This document shows positions 26,057 through 34,255 of a stretch of 64,000 nt of DNA, in pieces; within the stretch, counting starts at the first letter, position 1; every line of letters starts with the position of its first letter. The notes beneath the pieces were generated by a model that searched no databases, was not told the origin of the DNA, and saw nothing but the letters and a program-made list of their open reading frames with translations. The translations under genes were made by a program, and so were the position numbers. The stretch comes from Microbacterium oxydans (GTDB taxonomy: Bacteria > Actinomycetota > Actinomycetes > Actinomycetales > Microbacteriaceae): NCBI RefSeq assembly GCF_000956525.1, contig NZ_JYIW01000022.1, positions 153,696 through 217,695 on the forward strand, given 5' to 3'.

Positions 26057-27951
26057 CGGAACACCTTCCGCATCCACATCGCGAGGCCCTCGACCACCAG
26101 GACCGTGACCAGGATCATCAGCACGATCGCGGTGACCGTCTCGTAGCGCGACCCCTGGCTGGCGTTGAGCAGGTAGTAGCCGACGCCGCCACCGCCGACG
26201 ATGCCGAGGATCGTCGCCGCACGGATGTTCGTGTCGAGCATGTAGAAGCTGTGCCCGATCAGCGCCTGCATCCCCTGCGGCACCGTCGCCGAGGCGTAGG
26301 TCTGCAGCCGAGTGGCGCCGACGGCGCGGAGCGCACGCTCGGGCCCGCGGTCGACTTCTTCGAAGGAGTCGGCGATGAGCTTGCCGAGGAGTCCGATGCC
26401 GCCGATCGCGAGTGCGATGACGCCCGCCTGCGGTCCGAGACCGGTGATCACGACGAGCACGATCGCGAGGATCAGCTCGGGGATGCCACGGATGCCGACG
26501 AGCAGGAACCGGGCGATGCCGCGGGCTCCCCTGCTCGGTGCGACGTTGCTCGCGGCGAGCGAGCCGAGCACCAACGACGGCAGCAGGGTCAGCACGGTCG
26601 CGGCGAGCGCGATCGCGACCGTGTCGCGCATGGCGGTGAACATCGCCGAGGCGTCGTAGTTGCCGAAGGAGGGCGGCCAGAACTTCGCCGCGGTCTCCGG
26701 GAGCTTGGCCCAGAACGTGACGAAGTCCATCCAGTTGATGTCGCTCACCACGACGCTGCCGAGCACGACGAGCACGGCGATGCCGCCGGCCGTGGTGTTC
26801 CGGACGCGCTGGGCGGTCCACGGGCGGCGCACTGCGGACTGCGGACTCGCGGCCCAGGCCACACGGTCCGTTGCGGCGTCGCGCTTCGCCCGCAGTCGCG
26901 GGTGCACGATGCGGTCCATCCACGACCGCGTCTGCCGTTCCTGGCCGAGCATCGCACCACGCACCAGGCTCGACACGATCTCCATGACGACGCACAGGAC
27001 GAAGATGACGAGCGCGATGCCGAGACCCTTGCCGTAGTTCAGCGCCTTGAAGGCGTACGACATCTCGAGGCCGAGGCCGGCGACGCCGACGTAGCCGAGC
27101 ACGACGCTGCCTCGCAGGTTGATGTCATTGCGGTGCAGCACGGTCGCGACCCAACTGGGCAGCACCTGCGGCAGGATGCCGGCGCTGAACTCCTGCATCT
27201 TCGAGCCGCCGGCTGCGCGGATCGCGAGGCGAGGACCTTCGTCGATCTGCTCGATGGCGTCGGCGAACATCTTCGAGATCATGCCGATCGAGTGGATGCC
27301 GATCGCCAGGATGCCGGGGAGCGTGCCGAGCGAGAACATCAGCACGAAGGCCATCGCGAGCACGACGTCAGGGAGGGCGCGGGTGAGCACGCCGATGAAC
27401 CGTGCCGCCGCGCGCCAGCCGTTGCCCGGTGCGGTGTTGGAGGCGGCGAGATAGGCGATCGGCACCGAGAGCACGGCGGCGAGCAGGGTGCCCACCAGCA
27501 CGAGGCCGACGGTCAGGGCGATCAGCCACAGCAGGTCGCCGGGCTCGGGGAACGAGAGCCCGCCGACGCGGACCATGAAGTTCTCGGCGTTGCCCCAGCT
27601 CTGCACCATCGCGGGGATCGAGATGCCGACTTCGCCGACGGCGAGGATGCCGAGCACGACCAGTGCGACGAGGGTGAGGGCTGCCGCGATGCGCTCGGGC
27701 GAGATCGGACGCTTCGGCACCCGACCCCTCTGGGTCGCCGAGCCACCCCCGTGGGTCGCTGAGCCACCCCCTTGGGTCGCTGAGCCACCCCCTTGGGTCG
27801 CCGAGCCACCACCCTGGGTCGCTGAGCCACCCCCCTGGGTCGCTGAGCCACCCCCTTGGGTCGCTGAGCCTGTCGAAGCGCCACCACCCTGGGTCGAAGC
27901 GCCACTCCCCTGGGTCGCTGAGCCTGTCGAAGCGCCGCCGATGACCGTCAT
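26053..27951 (-). CDS. phnE: Fused double PhnE phosphonate ABC permease
   Basis: A 632-residue permease containing two PhnE-like modules in one chain, each with about six helices and an EAA-type loop: first AFADAIEQIDEGPRLAIRAAGGSKMQEF with NDINLRGSVVLGYVGVAGLG, second IADSFEEVDRGPERALRAVGATRLQTYAS with YMLDTNIRAATILGIVGGGGVGYYL. Residues 5-77 are not permease sequence but translated TTCGAC repeats, starting right after the ATG that overlaps the phnC stop. An in-frame GTG at 27720, just after the repeats and 7 nt past a GAGGGG, could be the true start; then the array would be an intergenic spacer. The operon has no separate second permease, consistent with the fusion. Confidence 0.9.
   Translation of the reverse strand: MTVIGGASTGSATQGSGASTQGGGASTGSATQGGGSATQGGGSATQGGGSATQGGGSATQGGGSATHGGGSATQRGRVPKRPISPERIAAALTLVALVVLGILAVGEVGISIPAMVQSWGNAENFMVRVGGLSFPEPGDLLWLIALTVGLVLVGTLLAAVLSVPIAYLAASNTAPGNGWRAAARFIGVLTRALPDVVLAMAFVLMFSLGTLPGILAIGIHSIGMISKMFADAIEQIDEGPRLAIRAAGGSKMQEFSAGILPQVLPSWVATVLHRNDINLRGSVVLGYVGVAGLGLEMSYAFKALNYGKGLGIALVIFVLCVVMEIVSSLVRGAMLGQERQTRSWMDRIVHPRLRAKRDAATDRVAWAASPQSAVRRPWTAQRVRNTTAGGIAVLVVLGSVVVSDINWMDFVTFWAKLPETAAKFWPPSFGNYDASAMFTAMRDTVAIALAATVLTLLPSLVLGSLAASNVAPSRGARGIARFLLVGIRGIPELILAIVLVVITGLGPQAGVIALAIGGIGLLGKLIADSFEEVDRGPERALRAVGATRLQTYASATVPQGMQALIGHSFYMLDTNIRAATILGIVGGGGVGYYLLNASQGSRYETVTAIVLMILVTVLVVEGLAMWMRKVFR
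27721..27939 (-). repeat. TTCGAC-type repeat array at the start of phnE
   Basis: Reading from phnE, the units translate to 11-codon (GASTGSATQGS, GASTGSATQGG) and 7-codon units (GASTQGG, then seven GSATQGG-like). All unit lengths are multiples of three and no stop codon occurs. The array directly follows the first four codons of the annotated phnE frame. Confidence 0.9.
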
Positions 27952-28778
27952 GAGGCGTGCACCTGCGTCGACGCATCCGCCAACTCCATCGCGACCGCCG
28001 TGATCTCGGCGGTGGTGGTGGCGACGCGGCCGTAGATCTCCATGACTTCGGCCTTGGTGAGGTCGCCGGTCGGGGTGTCGAGCACGACCGCGCCGTGGCG
28101 GAGGCCGACGATGCGGTCGGCCCACGAGATCGCGAGGTCGACCTGGTGCAGGCTGCACACGACCGTCAGCCCCTCGTCGGCCGCGATCTCGCGGATGAGA
28201 GCCATGACCTGGTCGCTGGACTCCGGGTCGAGTGAGGCGACCGGCTCGTCGGCGAGCAGGATGTCGGGCTTCTGCATGAGCGCGCGGGCGATCGCGACGC
28301 GCTGCTGCTGTCCGCCCGAGAGCGTGTCGCTGCGCTGGTAGGCCCGGTCGAGCAGGCCGACGCGGTCGAGGTGTTCGAGCGCCTGCAGCTTCGCGGACCT
28401 CGAGTAGCCCCAGAGGCCGAGGCGCGGGCCCCGCACTCGGGACAGCGAGCCGGTGAGCACGTTCTCGAGCACCGTGAGCGATGGCACGAGCTCGAACTGC
28501 TGGAAGATGAACCCGACGCGGCTGCGCAGCGAACGCAGTGCGCGTCCGCGCAGGGCCGGCACCGGGGAGCCGAGCACCTCGACCTCGCCCGAGGTGGGGA
28601 GCTCCAGGCCGTCGAGGTGACGCAGCAGGGTCGATTTGCCCGACCCGGAGAGTCCGAGCAGCACGACGATCTCGCCGCGTGACACCTCGAGCGAGACGTC
28701 GTCGAGGGCGGTCGTGGAGCCGAAGGTCTTCGTCACTCCGCTCAGGCGGACGAGGGCGTCAGGGGCTGGCGTGGTCAT
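27948..28778 (-). CDS. phnC: PhnC phosphonate ABC transporter ATPase
   Basis: A 276-residue ABC ATPase. Walker A is GLSGSGKS, Q-loop FIFQQFELVPSLTVLENVL, signature LSGGQQQRVAIARAL, Walker B ILLADEPVASLDP and H-loop VVCSLHQVDLA. The sequence RSRVGFIFQQFELVPSLTVLENVL and the VCSLHQVDLA histidine loop are characteristic of PhnC. It overlaps the downstream permease gene by ATGA. It energises uptake of phosphonates bound by PhnD through the fused PhnE. Confidence 0.95.
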   Translation of the reverse strand: MTTPAPDALVRLSGVTKTFGSTTALDDVSLEVSRGEIVVLLGLSGSGKSTLLRHLDGLELPTSGEVEVLGSPVPALRGRALRSLRSRVGFIFQQFELVPSLTVLENVLTGSLSRVRGPRLGLWGYSRSAKLQALEHLDRVGLLDRAYQRSDTLSGGQQQRVAIARALMQKPDILLADEPVASLDPESSDQVMALIREIAADEGLTVVCSLHQVDLAISWADRIVGLRHGAVVLDTPTGDLTKAEVMEIYGRVATTTAEITAVAMELADASTQVHAS

Positions 28779-28814
28779 GTCGGGCTCCTACGGGGTGGTG
28801 GAGTGCGGAATCGG

Positions 28815-28990
28815 GGGCCCTTCGACAGGCTCAGGGACCCGGGGGCCCTTCGACAGGCTCAGGGACCCAAGGGCGGAACCGGGGGCCATTCGACAGGCTC
28901 AGGGACCCAAGGGCGGCTCAGGGACCCAGGTGCGGATCAGGGACCCGAGTGCGGGACCCAGGTCTGGGTCACTGAGCCTGTCGAAGTGCC
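28815..28990. repeat. TTCGAC-type repeats between phnC and phnD
   Basis: This gap of 237 nt holds three forward TTCGACAGGCTCAGGGACCC copies, with start-to-start distances of 28 and 40 nt, then shorter degenerate GGCTCAGGGACCC pieces, and one inverted copy (GAGCCTGTCGAAG) at about 28976. The unit lengths are not multiples of three. No other signal is seen in this gap. The copies could fold into hairpins and dampen read-through from phnD into phnC. Confidence 0.85.
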
Positions 28991-29015
28991 GGGTGAAGCG
29001 GTGGTGCTCAGGCCG

Positions 29016-29948
29016 TCAGGCCTTGCACTGCTCCGCTTCGGTCTCCTTGCAGATGTCGCGGATGACGTCGTAGTAGGCGTCGTCGACCGGCTTCGTGGCA
29101 TAGAAGACGCTGCGGAACGCGTCGGTGTCGGCGCCGTCGATACCGGCGGCGATGATGTCGTCGATCGTGATCTCGGCGAGGCCGTCGATCAGCTTCTTCG
29201 AGACGTCGTCGGGAAGCGTCGATGAGTACACCAGCGGAGCACCGGGGACCATCGTCTCGTCGATGACCTTCACGGCATCCGACTTCTCGACCTCGGAGTC
29301 CTCGGCGAAGCCGACCTCGCACTCGACGCCTTCGCCGACCTTCTGCACGCTCACGTCGTGCTTGCCCGCGAACACGGGGGTGATGTCGGTCTTCGGGTCG
29401 ATGCCGGCCTCGAGCAGGTTGTACGACGGGAAGAGGTAGCCGGAGGTGGAGGACGGATCCACGAAGCAGACCTTCTTGCCCTTGAAGTCCTCGATGCTGG
29501 AAATGTCGCTGTCCTTGGGCACGATCGCCTGCGAGAAGTAGCCGGGTTCCTGGCCTTCGTCGGTGACGATCGAGGAGATGGGGGTGAGCTTCGCGCCGTT
29601 GTTGGTCGCGGTCACGTAGGTGAAGCCGGAGAACGAGGCGACGTCGACCTTGCCGGCGACGGCTGCCTCGATGAGGGCCGCGTAGTCGGTGGACTCGTGG
29701 TACTCGACGGTCTTGCCGGTGATCTCGGCGATGTAGTCCATGAGCGGCTGGTAGTTGGTCTCGGTGTCGACCGAGTCCGGCACGACGCCGAAGACGAGCG
29801 TGTTCTCGTCGACCGCGAAGCCGCCGGCTGCCGACGACGACTCGTCGGAGCCGGGGGTGCTGGTGGCATCGGCTGCGCCGGAACAGGCGGCGAGGCCGAG
29901 GGCGAGGAGCGCGACACCCGCGAGGGCGGGCAGAGCACGAAGCTTCAT
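29016..29948 (-). CDS. phnD: PhnD phosphonate-binding lipoprotein
   Basis: A 310-residue extracytoplasmic binding protein. The signal peptide ends in lipobox LAAC (Cys22). The mature part has the PhnD-type start NTLVFGVVPDSVDTETNYQPLMDYIAEITGKTVEYHESTDYAALIEAAVAGKVDVASFSGFTYV and the ligand-site segment GKKVCFVDPSSTSGYLFPSYNLLEAGI. It feeds phosphonate to PhnE/PhnC. First gene of the operon in the minus direction, separated from phnC by the repeat-filled gap. Confidence 0.95.
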   Translation of the reverse strand: MKLRALPALAGVALLALGLAACSGAADATSTPGSDESSSAAGGFAVDENTLVFGVVPDSVDTETNYQPLMDYIAEITGKTVEYHESTDYAALIEAAVAGKVDVASFSGFTYVTATNNGAKLTPISSIVTDEGQEPGYFSQAIVPKDSDISSIEDFKGKKVCFVDPSSTSGYLFPSYNLLEAGIDPKTDITPVFAGKHDVSVQKVGEGVECEVGFAEDSEVEKSDAVKVIDETMVPGAPLVYSSTLPDDVSKKLIDGLAEITIDDIIAAGIDGADTDAFRSVFYATKPVDDAYYDVIRDICKETEAEQCKA

Positions 29949-30004
29949 GAGGACCTTTCAGAGGTGGGAGGGGCGATCCACGGAAGACTCTCTCAGGCGG
30001 AAGG

Positions 30005-30026
30005 CCGAGAAATATACCTAACTCGG
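30005..30026. promoter_or_regulatory. Likely phnD promoter and operator
   Basis: On the minus strand a -10-like TATATT (30016-30011) lies inside an inverted repeat CCGAG-N12-CTCGG. The strand also reads AATATACCTA (30011-30020), almost identical to AATGTACCTA (30108-30117) at the start of the divergent regulator gene. No good -35 is seen. A PhnF-like regulator could bind both boxes. Confidence 0.45.
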
Positions 30027-30106
30027 AAGAGTTCAGGGCGCGTTCACCAAGCATTTCCTTGGATGAACGCTGCGCGAATGCGAGCCCGCAGCCCGAGCTG
30101 ATCAAG

Positions 30107-30119
30107 TAATGTACCTATG
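30107..30119 (+). promoter_or_regulatory. -10 element of the gntR gene, leaderless start likely
   Basis: TAATGT (30107-30112) ends 6 nt before the GTG start at 30119, which is the distance at which transcription would begin at the start codon itself. There is no ribosome site in the few bases between. This is the usual form of leaderless actinobacterial mRNAs. Confidence 0.5.
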
Positions 30120-30862
30120 TGACCGAAGCTGTCTACACTCAGATCGCCGACGACCTGCGGCGCGAGATCGCGGACGGGGCGCTGCGTCCGGGCGACGACG
30201 TGCCGACGGAAGCGGAACTGGCCGCGCGCTGGCAGACCTCTCGCGGACCGATCCGCAACGCCCTGGCTGCGCTTCGCGCCGAGGGTCTGATCGAGACCAG
30301 TCGCGGCAGGCCGGCGCGCGTCGTCGCCCGCAAGGCGAGTCAGGCGGTCGATGTGTCGGTGCCGTTCACGCGCTGGGCGCGCGACATCGGCGTGACCCCG
30401 GGGGCGCAGACGCAGGAGTTGAGCCTGCGGCGGGCCGGCGATCATGGCGCGGCACTCGGCGTCGGGCCTGACGACACGATCGTCAGCGTGGTGCGGCTCC
30501 GGCTGCTCGACGGGCGTCCGACCATGCTCGAGCGGCTCTTCTACACCGAGGCCGTCGGACGGCGACTGTTCGAGGTCGATCTCGATGCGGTGTCGATCAC
30601 GGAGTACCTGGGTTCGCAGGGGCATCCGATCGTCGGCCTGCAGCACGTGATCGACGCGGTTGCCGCGGATGAGCAGGATGCCGCCCTGCTGCGTGTGCCG
30701 CAGGGCACGCCGATCCTGCGGCTGAGTCGCACATCGCGCGACGCGGACGGCGTGATCTTCGAGGCTTCGGAGGACCGCTACCTCAGTGAGGTCGTGCGGT
30801 TCACGGTGGCGGCATCCGGCATCTCGACCGATGGACATTACATGCGAGCGGTCGGCACGTGA
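30119..30862 (+). CDS. GntR/UTRA-family regulator (PhnF-like)
   Basis: A 247-residue HutC-subfamily regulator. The N-terminal winged helix is QIADDLRREIADGALRPGDDVPTEAELAARWQTSRGPIRNALAALRAEGLIETSRGRPARV, followed by the UTRA ligand-binding fold (RAGDHGAALGVGPDDTIVSVVRLRLLDGRPTMLERLFYTEAVGRRLFEVDLDAVSITEYL...FEASEDRYL). PhnF of mycobacteria belongs to this family and controls phosphonate transport genes. Divergent position next to phnD makes it the probable local regulator of the cluster; the ligand is not known. Confidence 0.88.
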   Translation: MTEAVYTQIADDLRREIADGALRPGDDVPTEAELAARWQTSRGPIRNALAALRAEGLIETSRGRPARVVARKASQAVDVSVPFTRWARDIGVTPGAQTQELSLRRAGDHGAALGVGPDDTIVSVVRLRLLDGRPTMLERLFYTEAVGRRLFEVDLDAVSITEYLGSQGHPIVGLQHVIDAVAADEQDAALLRVPQGTPILRLSRTSRDADGVIFEASEDRYLSEVVRFTVAASGISTDGHYMRAVGT

Positions 30863-30870
30863 CGGCCGGA

Positions 30871-30900
30871 TTCGAGCGTGCGGAGTCGTGCGCCTAAAAT
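30871..30900 (+). promoter_or_regulatory. Possible promoter of the DUF1877 gene
   Basis: TTCGAG (30871-30876) and TAAAAT (30895-30900) are 18 bp apart, 37 bp before the DUF1877 ATG. The -35 is a weak match. Confidence 0.4.
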
Positions 30901-30936
30901 CGAATCGATCGACAATGCACTCCGGGGGGTCTGCTG

Positions 30937-31428
30937 ATGGGCATGCGTGCGGCGTACACGCTCGTGGATGAGCTGACGCTCGACCGACTCGTGTCGCTCG
31001 CGCCGGAGGTGCTGGTGTCGACGCTCGAGGATCTCGAGTCCGGTGGGGCGCCGACCGTGTACCTCGACAAGATGTGGGACGGGCTGCACTTCCTGCTCGC
31101 CGGCGCACCTGCGGCGTCTCCTCTGGATGACGACCCGCTGAGCGAATCGATCGTCGGCGTGCACGTGTTCGGCGGCGACGACTTCGTCGGATGCACCGAG
31201 AACGATGAGCTGCTCCCGATCATCGAGGCGCTCGATGCGCTGGATCGGGATGCTGTGATCGCTGCGGCGGACTTCACGGCCTTCTCGGATGCCGGCATCT
31301 ACCCGAACATCTGGCGCGACGACCCCGCGGTGCTGCGTGCCGAGCTGGCCGCGGCCTGGGATGCCTTGGACGGCGTGCACCGTCGCGCAGTCGACGAGGG
31401 CAAGCACCTCGTGATCAGCATCTTCTAG
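30937..31428 (+). CDS. DUF1877 (YfbM-like) family protein
   Basis: A 163-residue soluble protein of the YfbM/DUF1877 type: MGMRAAYTLVDELTLDRL, the hallmark YLDKMWDGLHFLLAG, then the DDPLSESIVGVHVFGGDDFVG strand pair and a C-terminal ELAAAWDALDGVHRRAVDEGKHLVISIF. Function is unknown; these proteins are stand-alone and often near toxin or immunity loci, but no such partner is visible here. The ATG at 30937 follows a G-rich GGGGGG stretch. Confidence 0.82.
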   Translation: MGMRAAYTLVDELTLDRLVSLAPEVLVSTLEDLESGGAPTVYLDKMWDGLHFLLAGAPAASPLDDDPLSESIVGVHVFGGDDFVGCTENDELLPIIEALDALDRDAVIAAADFTAFSDAGIYPNIWRDDPAVLRAELAAAWDALDGVHRRAVDEGKHLVISIF

Positions 31429-31454
31429 CACCGCGCAACTCCGACCATCGGGGT

Positions 31455-33023
31455 TCAGCCGGTGAGTGCGTGGGTGAGGGCGGGTTGTGGGGTGCGCCAT
31501 CGTCGGGCGGGGTCCCACCAGGCCGGTCCGCGAACCTGGGGTGTCCCGTTGCCCATACGGATCTCCCACCCGCTCGTGTCGAGGGTGCGGTGATGATGCC
31601 AACACAACGCGACACCATTGTCCGTATGGGTGGGTCCGCCTCTGGCGTGTTCGTGCACGTGGTGGATCTCGCACCACGACGCGCGCACGTGGCACCCGGG
31701 GATCAAGCATTCCTTGTCACGGAGAGCGATCGCCCGCCGTTGGTGGGTGGTGAAGATGCGGTCGGTGGTCCCGATGCCGATGATGCGTCCTTCGGGGTCG
31801 AACAGCACCCGCTGCACCGTCCCCCCGCAGGCGGTGTGCCGGGCGGTCGCGACGGAGACGGGGGTGTCGATGCCGTCGACATACGCCCATCCGCGGCCGG
31901 TCGCATAGTCGTCCGCGGTGACGGACACGAGCAATGTCGGCGCCGCACCACCCAGTTTCGGCGTCTCATCGTGACGGGCGGCGATGCCGAGGATCGCCGC
32001 GAACGCATCATGCTGCTTCTGTGGCCGGGTGCGGGTGTCGACCATCCCGCCCGGATCCCCCGACGGCAACACGTCATCATCACGCCGCTCGTCACTGCCT
32101 CGCACATACCCGCCACTGTCGGCACCAGCACCCGCACCCGCTGTGGTGGCATCGGCGGTGTCGCCGGATGGCACGAACCGCACCCCGGGCACCGGTGGCC
32201 CGTCGACTTTCGGGTTCAAGTACGCGTCGAACTGCCGCTGCAACGCCCCCGCGGTCTCCGGGAGCAGGTCACCGTGGATCGGGACCAGGCCGTGCTTGGC
32301 ACGCCCGAACCGGATCCCCCGCCCACGCATCGCGAGCTCTTCCGCGGGCTCTGCCCCGTCGGGGTCGAGGTACGCCATGATCACCCGGGCATACGCCCGC
32401 AGGTCTTCCGGCGTCGCCGGCGGCCCACCCCCCGCAGCACCCGGATCGCCCGCGACATCAGCGTCGCCAACCGCAGCATCCGGGTCCGCGACATCTTCCC
32501 CGTCATCCACTGCGACCATCCCCCGTGCAAGTGCCGCGAGCTGGGCATCCGCCCGCCACCGCAACTGCTCACTCACCCGCCGTTGCGCGGCATCCACCGG
32601 GCCCACCGCCGCCAACAACCCCGACACCCCGATCGTCCCGTCCAGCAACGCCTCCCGCAGGCGCGGCCACCTGGCTGCCTGCCATCCGCCCGATGAGAGG
32701 TCCACCTCCCGGAACACCGACGACGCGGCCTTCACCACCCGCCCAGCCCCAGACGCGTCCACCCGCAACACCCGCTGCAACAACTCGCTCATCGTCCGAC
32801 ATCCGAACAGCCCACAGAACGCCAGATCGCCCGATCCCGAAGGGCGAGCGGGCACCGATGCGACCGTCTCAACGACCACCGCGTCCACCCGCCGCTGCGC
32901 CGCACCAGCGAGCCGCAACACGCGCATCTTCGCGTCATCCGACAGGAGGCCGAACGCAGCCTCGGACAGCACCAGATCCAGGTCGGCGACGACCCGCTCC
33001 AAGGCTTCCTCAGTGCTGTTCAT
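31455..33023 (-). CDS. DUF222/HNH endonuclease domain protein (13E12 family)
   Basis: A 522-residue protein. The N-terminal two thirds are the DUF222 helical region (DLVLSEAAFGLLSDDAKMRVLRLAG..., LRVDASGAGRVVKAA...), the middle an acidic, Gly/Asp-rich linker (residues about 185-215 and 300-330), and the C-terminus an HNH motif: CLIPGCHVRASWCEIHHV...THTDNGVALCWHHHRTLD. Many copies per genome are usual in actinobacteria (REP13E12 proteins). The nuclease motif is intact. Its low-complexity linkers are Gly/Ala/Asp-rich. No insertion sequence ends flank it. Confidence 0.9.
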   Translation of the reverse strand: MNSTEEALERVVADLDLVLSEAAFGLLSDDAKMRVLRLAGAAQRRVDAVVVETVASVPARPSGSGDLAFCGLFGCRTMSELLQRVLRVDASGAGRVVKAASSVFREVDLSSGGWQAARWPRLREALLDGTIGVSGLLAAVGPVDAAQRRVSEQLRWRADAQLAALARGMVAVDDGEDVADPDAAVGDADVAGDPGAAGGGPPATPEDLRAYARVIMAYLDPDGAEPAEELAMRGRGIRFGRAKHGLVPIHGDLLPETAGALQRQFDAYLNPKVDGPPVPGVRFVPSGDTADATTAGAGAGADSGGYVRGSDERRDDDVLPSGDPGGMVDTRTRPQKQHDAFAAILGIAARHDETPKLGGAAPTLLVSVTADDYATGRGWAYVDGIDTPVSVATARHTACGGTVQRVLFDPEGRIIGIGTTDRIFTTHQRRAIALRDKECLIPGCHVRASWCEIHHVHEHARGGPTHTDNGVALCWHHHRTLDTSGWEIRMGNGTPQVRGPAWWDPARRWRTPQPALTHALTG

Positions 33024-33121
33024 ACCTCCGATTCAACCCGGGGCCACCGACATTCAGACCCTGAAAACCCCAGACCAAACCGATATTCCGGAATACGATC
33101 AGCGAACAGTTGATACCCACC

Positions 33122-33988
33122 TCACACAGCCAGCAGCACGATCCCACCGACCACGACCAGCGACGCCGCAATCCGCCACCCCGGCCGGGACTCGCGCAGC
33201 ACGACGACGCCGAAGAGGCTCACGAGCACGACGCTCACCTCTCGCAGCGGCGCGACGAGCGCGACCGGAGCGATCTGGATCGCGGTCAGCACCAGGATGT
33301 ACGACAGCGGAGACAGCACCCCGAACACGACGATCCGCCGCCACTGCGTTCGACCCAGCGCCCACACGGCATCCCATCGCTGTCGCACCGCGATCGAGTA
33401 GAACGGCACCTGCAGCAGCGTCGTCCCCACCATGAAGGCGACGGGCGACAGCTCCCAGGTGCGCACGACGTGCGCATCCCAGATCGTGTAGGTCGCGATC
33501 GCGACGCCGGTGAGCAGACCGAACACGAGGCCGAGGTCGAGACCGCGCCTCGTGCCGTCGCCCCGACCACGGTCGACCAGACCGATCGCGACCACCCCGG
33601 CGATCACCGCGGCGACGCCGATCAGCGCGACCCCCGAGGGCCGCTCCCCCAGGATCAGCACGGCGACGATCACCGAGAGGAACGGCCCGGTCCCGCGGGC
33701 GGTCGCGTAGACGGTCGAGAGGTTGCCCTCGCGGTAGCCGCGCTGCAGCACAGCCATGTACGCCACGTGCAGCACCGCCGACACCGAGACGCCCAGAGCG
33801 AATGACCCGAGGTCGTCCGTGCCGAGTCCGCCGGTCAAGGGCACCGCGCCGATCCAGACGACCGTGCTCGCGACGGCTCCCCACCAGAGGAACGCGGCCC
33901 CCGCCCTGCTGATGCCGTGGGCGACGATGTTCCACGCCGCGTGCGACAGCGCGGCACCGAACACGAGGACGAAGGCGAGAGGAGACAC
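33122..33988 (-). CDS. EamA-family transporter under a riboswitch
   Basis: A 288-residue protein with about ten transmembrane helices in two EamA repeats (GAALSHAAWNIVAHGISRAGAAFLWWGAVASTVVW... and VALVAPLREVSVVLVSLFGVVVLRESRPGWRIAASLVVVGGIVLL). The GTG at 33988 has GGAAGGG upstream. The leader carries a ykkC-type aptamer, so expression should depend on its ligand; guanidine or a nucleotide such as ppGpp or PRPP are the known ligands of that family. The transporter could therefore export guanidine-like compounds or a metabolite tied to that signal. Confidence 0.88.
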   Translation of the reverse strand: MSPLAFVLVFGAALSHAAWNIVAHGISRAGAAFLWWGAVASTVVWIGAVPLTGGLGTDDLGSFALGVSVSAVLHVAYMAVLQRGYREGNLSTVYATARGTGPFLSVIVAVLILGERPSGVALIGVAAVIAGVVAIGLVDRGRGDGTRRGLDLGLVFGLLTGVAIATYTIWDAHVVRTWELSPVAFMVGTTLLQVPFYSIAVRQRWDAVWALGRTQWRRIVVFGVLSPLSYILVLTAIQIAPVALVAPLREVSVVLVSLFGVVVLRESRPGWRIAASLVVVGGIVLLAV

Positions 33989-34025
33989 GGTGCAGACCCT
34001 TCCATCCGACGCGGGGCGCGACGAA

Positions 34026-34136
34026 CAGGGTCCTCCGGGCTTTTGTCCTGTCAGATGACGGCTCCCCTGCGGAGGAGAACCGTGGCGCCGCTCGGACCAG
34101 TCGGGCGCGAACCCCGGAACCCTAGGCGCTATCGGG
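34026..34136 (-). ncRNA. ykkC-type riboswitch (guanidine-I most likely)
   Basis: On the minus strand, in order, the leader reads CTAGGGTTCCG (34125-34115), ACTGGTCCGAGCGG (about 34101-34088), ACGG and CCGT arms flanking a variable stem, and ACAGGACAAAAGCCCGG (34052-34036) followed by AGGA. These are the conserved blocks of the ykkC aptamer (CUAGGGUUCCG, GGUCCGAG, AAAAGCCCGG). The subtype (guanidine-I, or the ppGpp/PRPP variants) cannot be settled by eye. There is no T-run afterwards, so control is probably translational, acting on the GGAAGGG before the GTG at 33988. The aptamer sits about 45 nt upstream of that start. Confidence 0.85.
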
Positions 34137-34255
34137 ATCACCATACCCCCGGGATGTGAACGCGAGGCAAACGCCCTCGGCGCGCGCCGCTCGGCACGGA
34201 TCGCACAGCCTCCGCGACTACGCTCGAAGCACGCCCGAACTCCAGGAAGGCACCC

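Noticed and set aside
27721..27951. phnE repeat array as proof of translation
   Set aside because: The array is open and in frame, but a GTG with a good ribosome site follows it. The claim that it is translated is kept open; only lhr, kynU and the amidohydrolase, with conserved sequence on both sides, are taken as sure in-gene insertions.
31455..33023. HNH nuclease gene as part of a phage or homing element
   Set aside because: The DUF222 domain marks the common chromosomal 13E12 family; there are no direct repeats, integrase or phage genes nearby.
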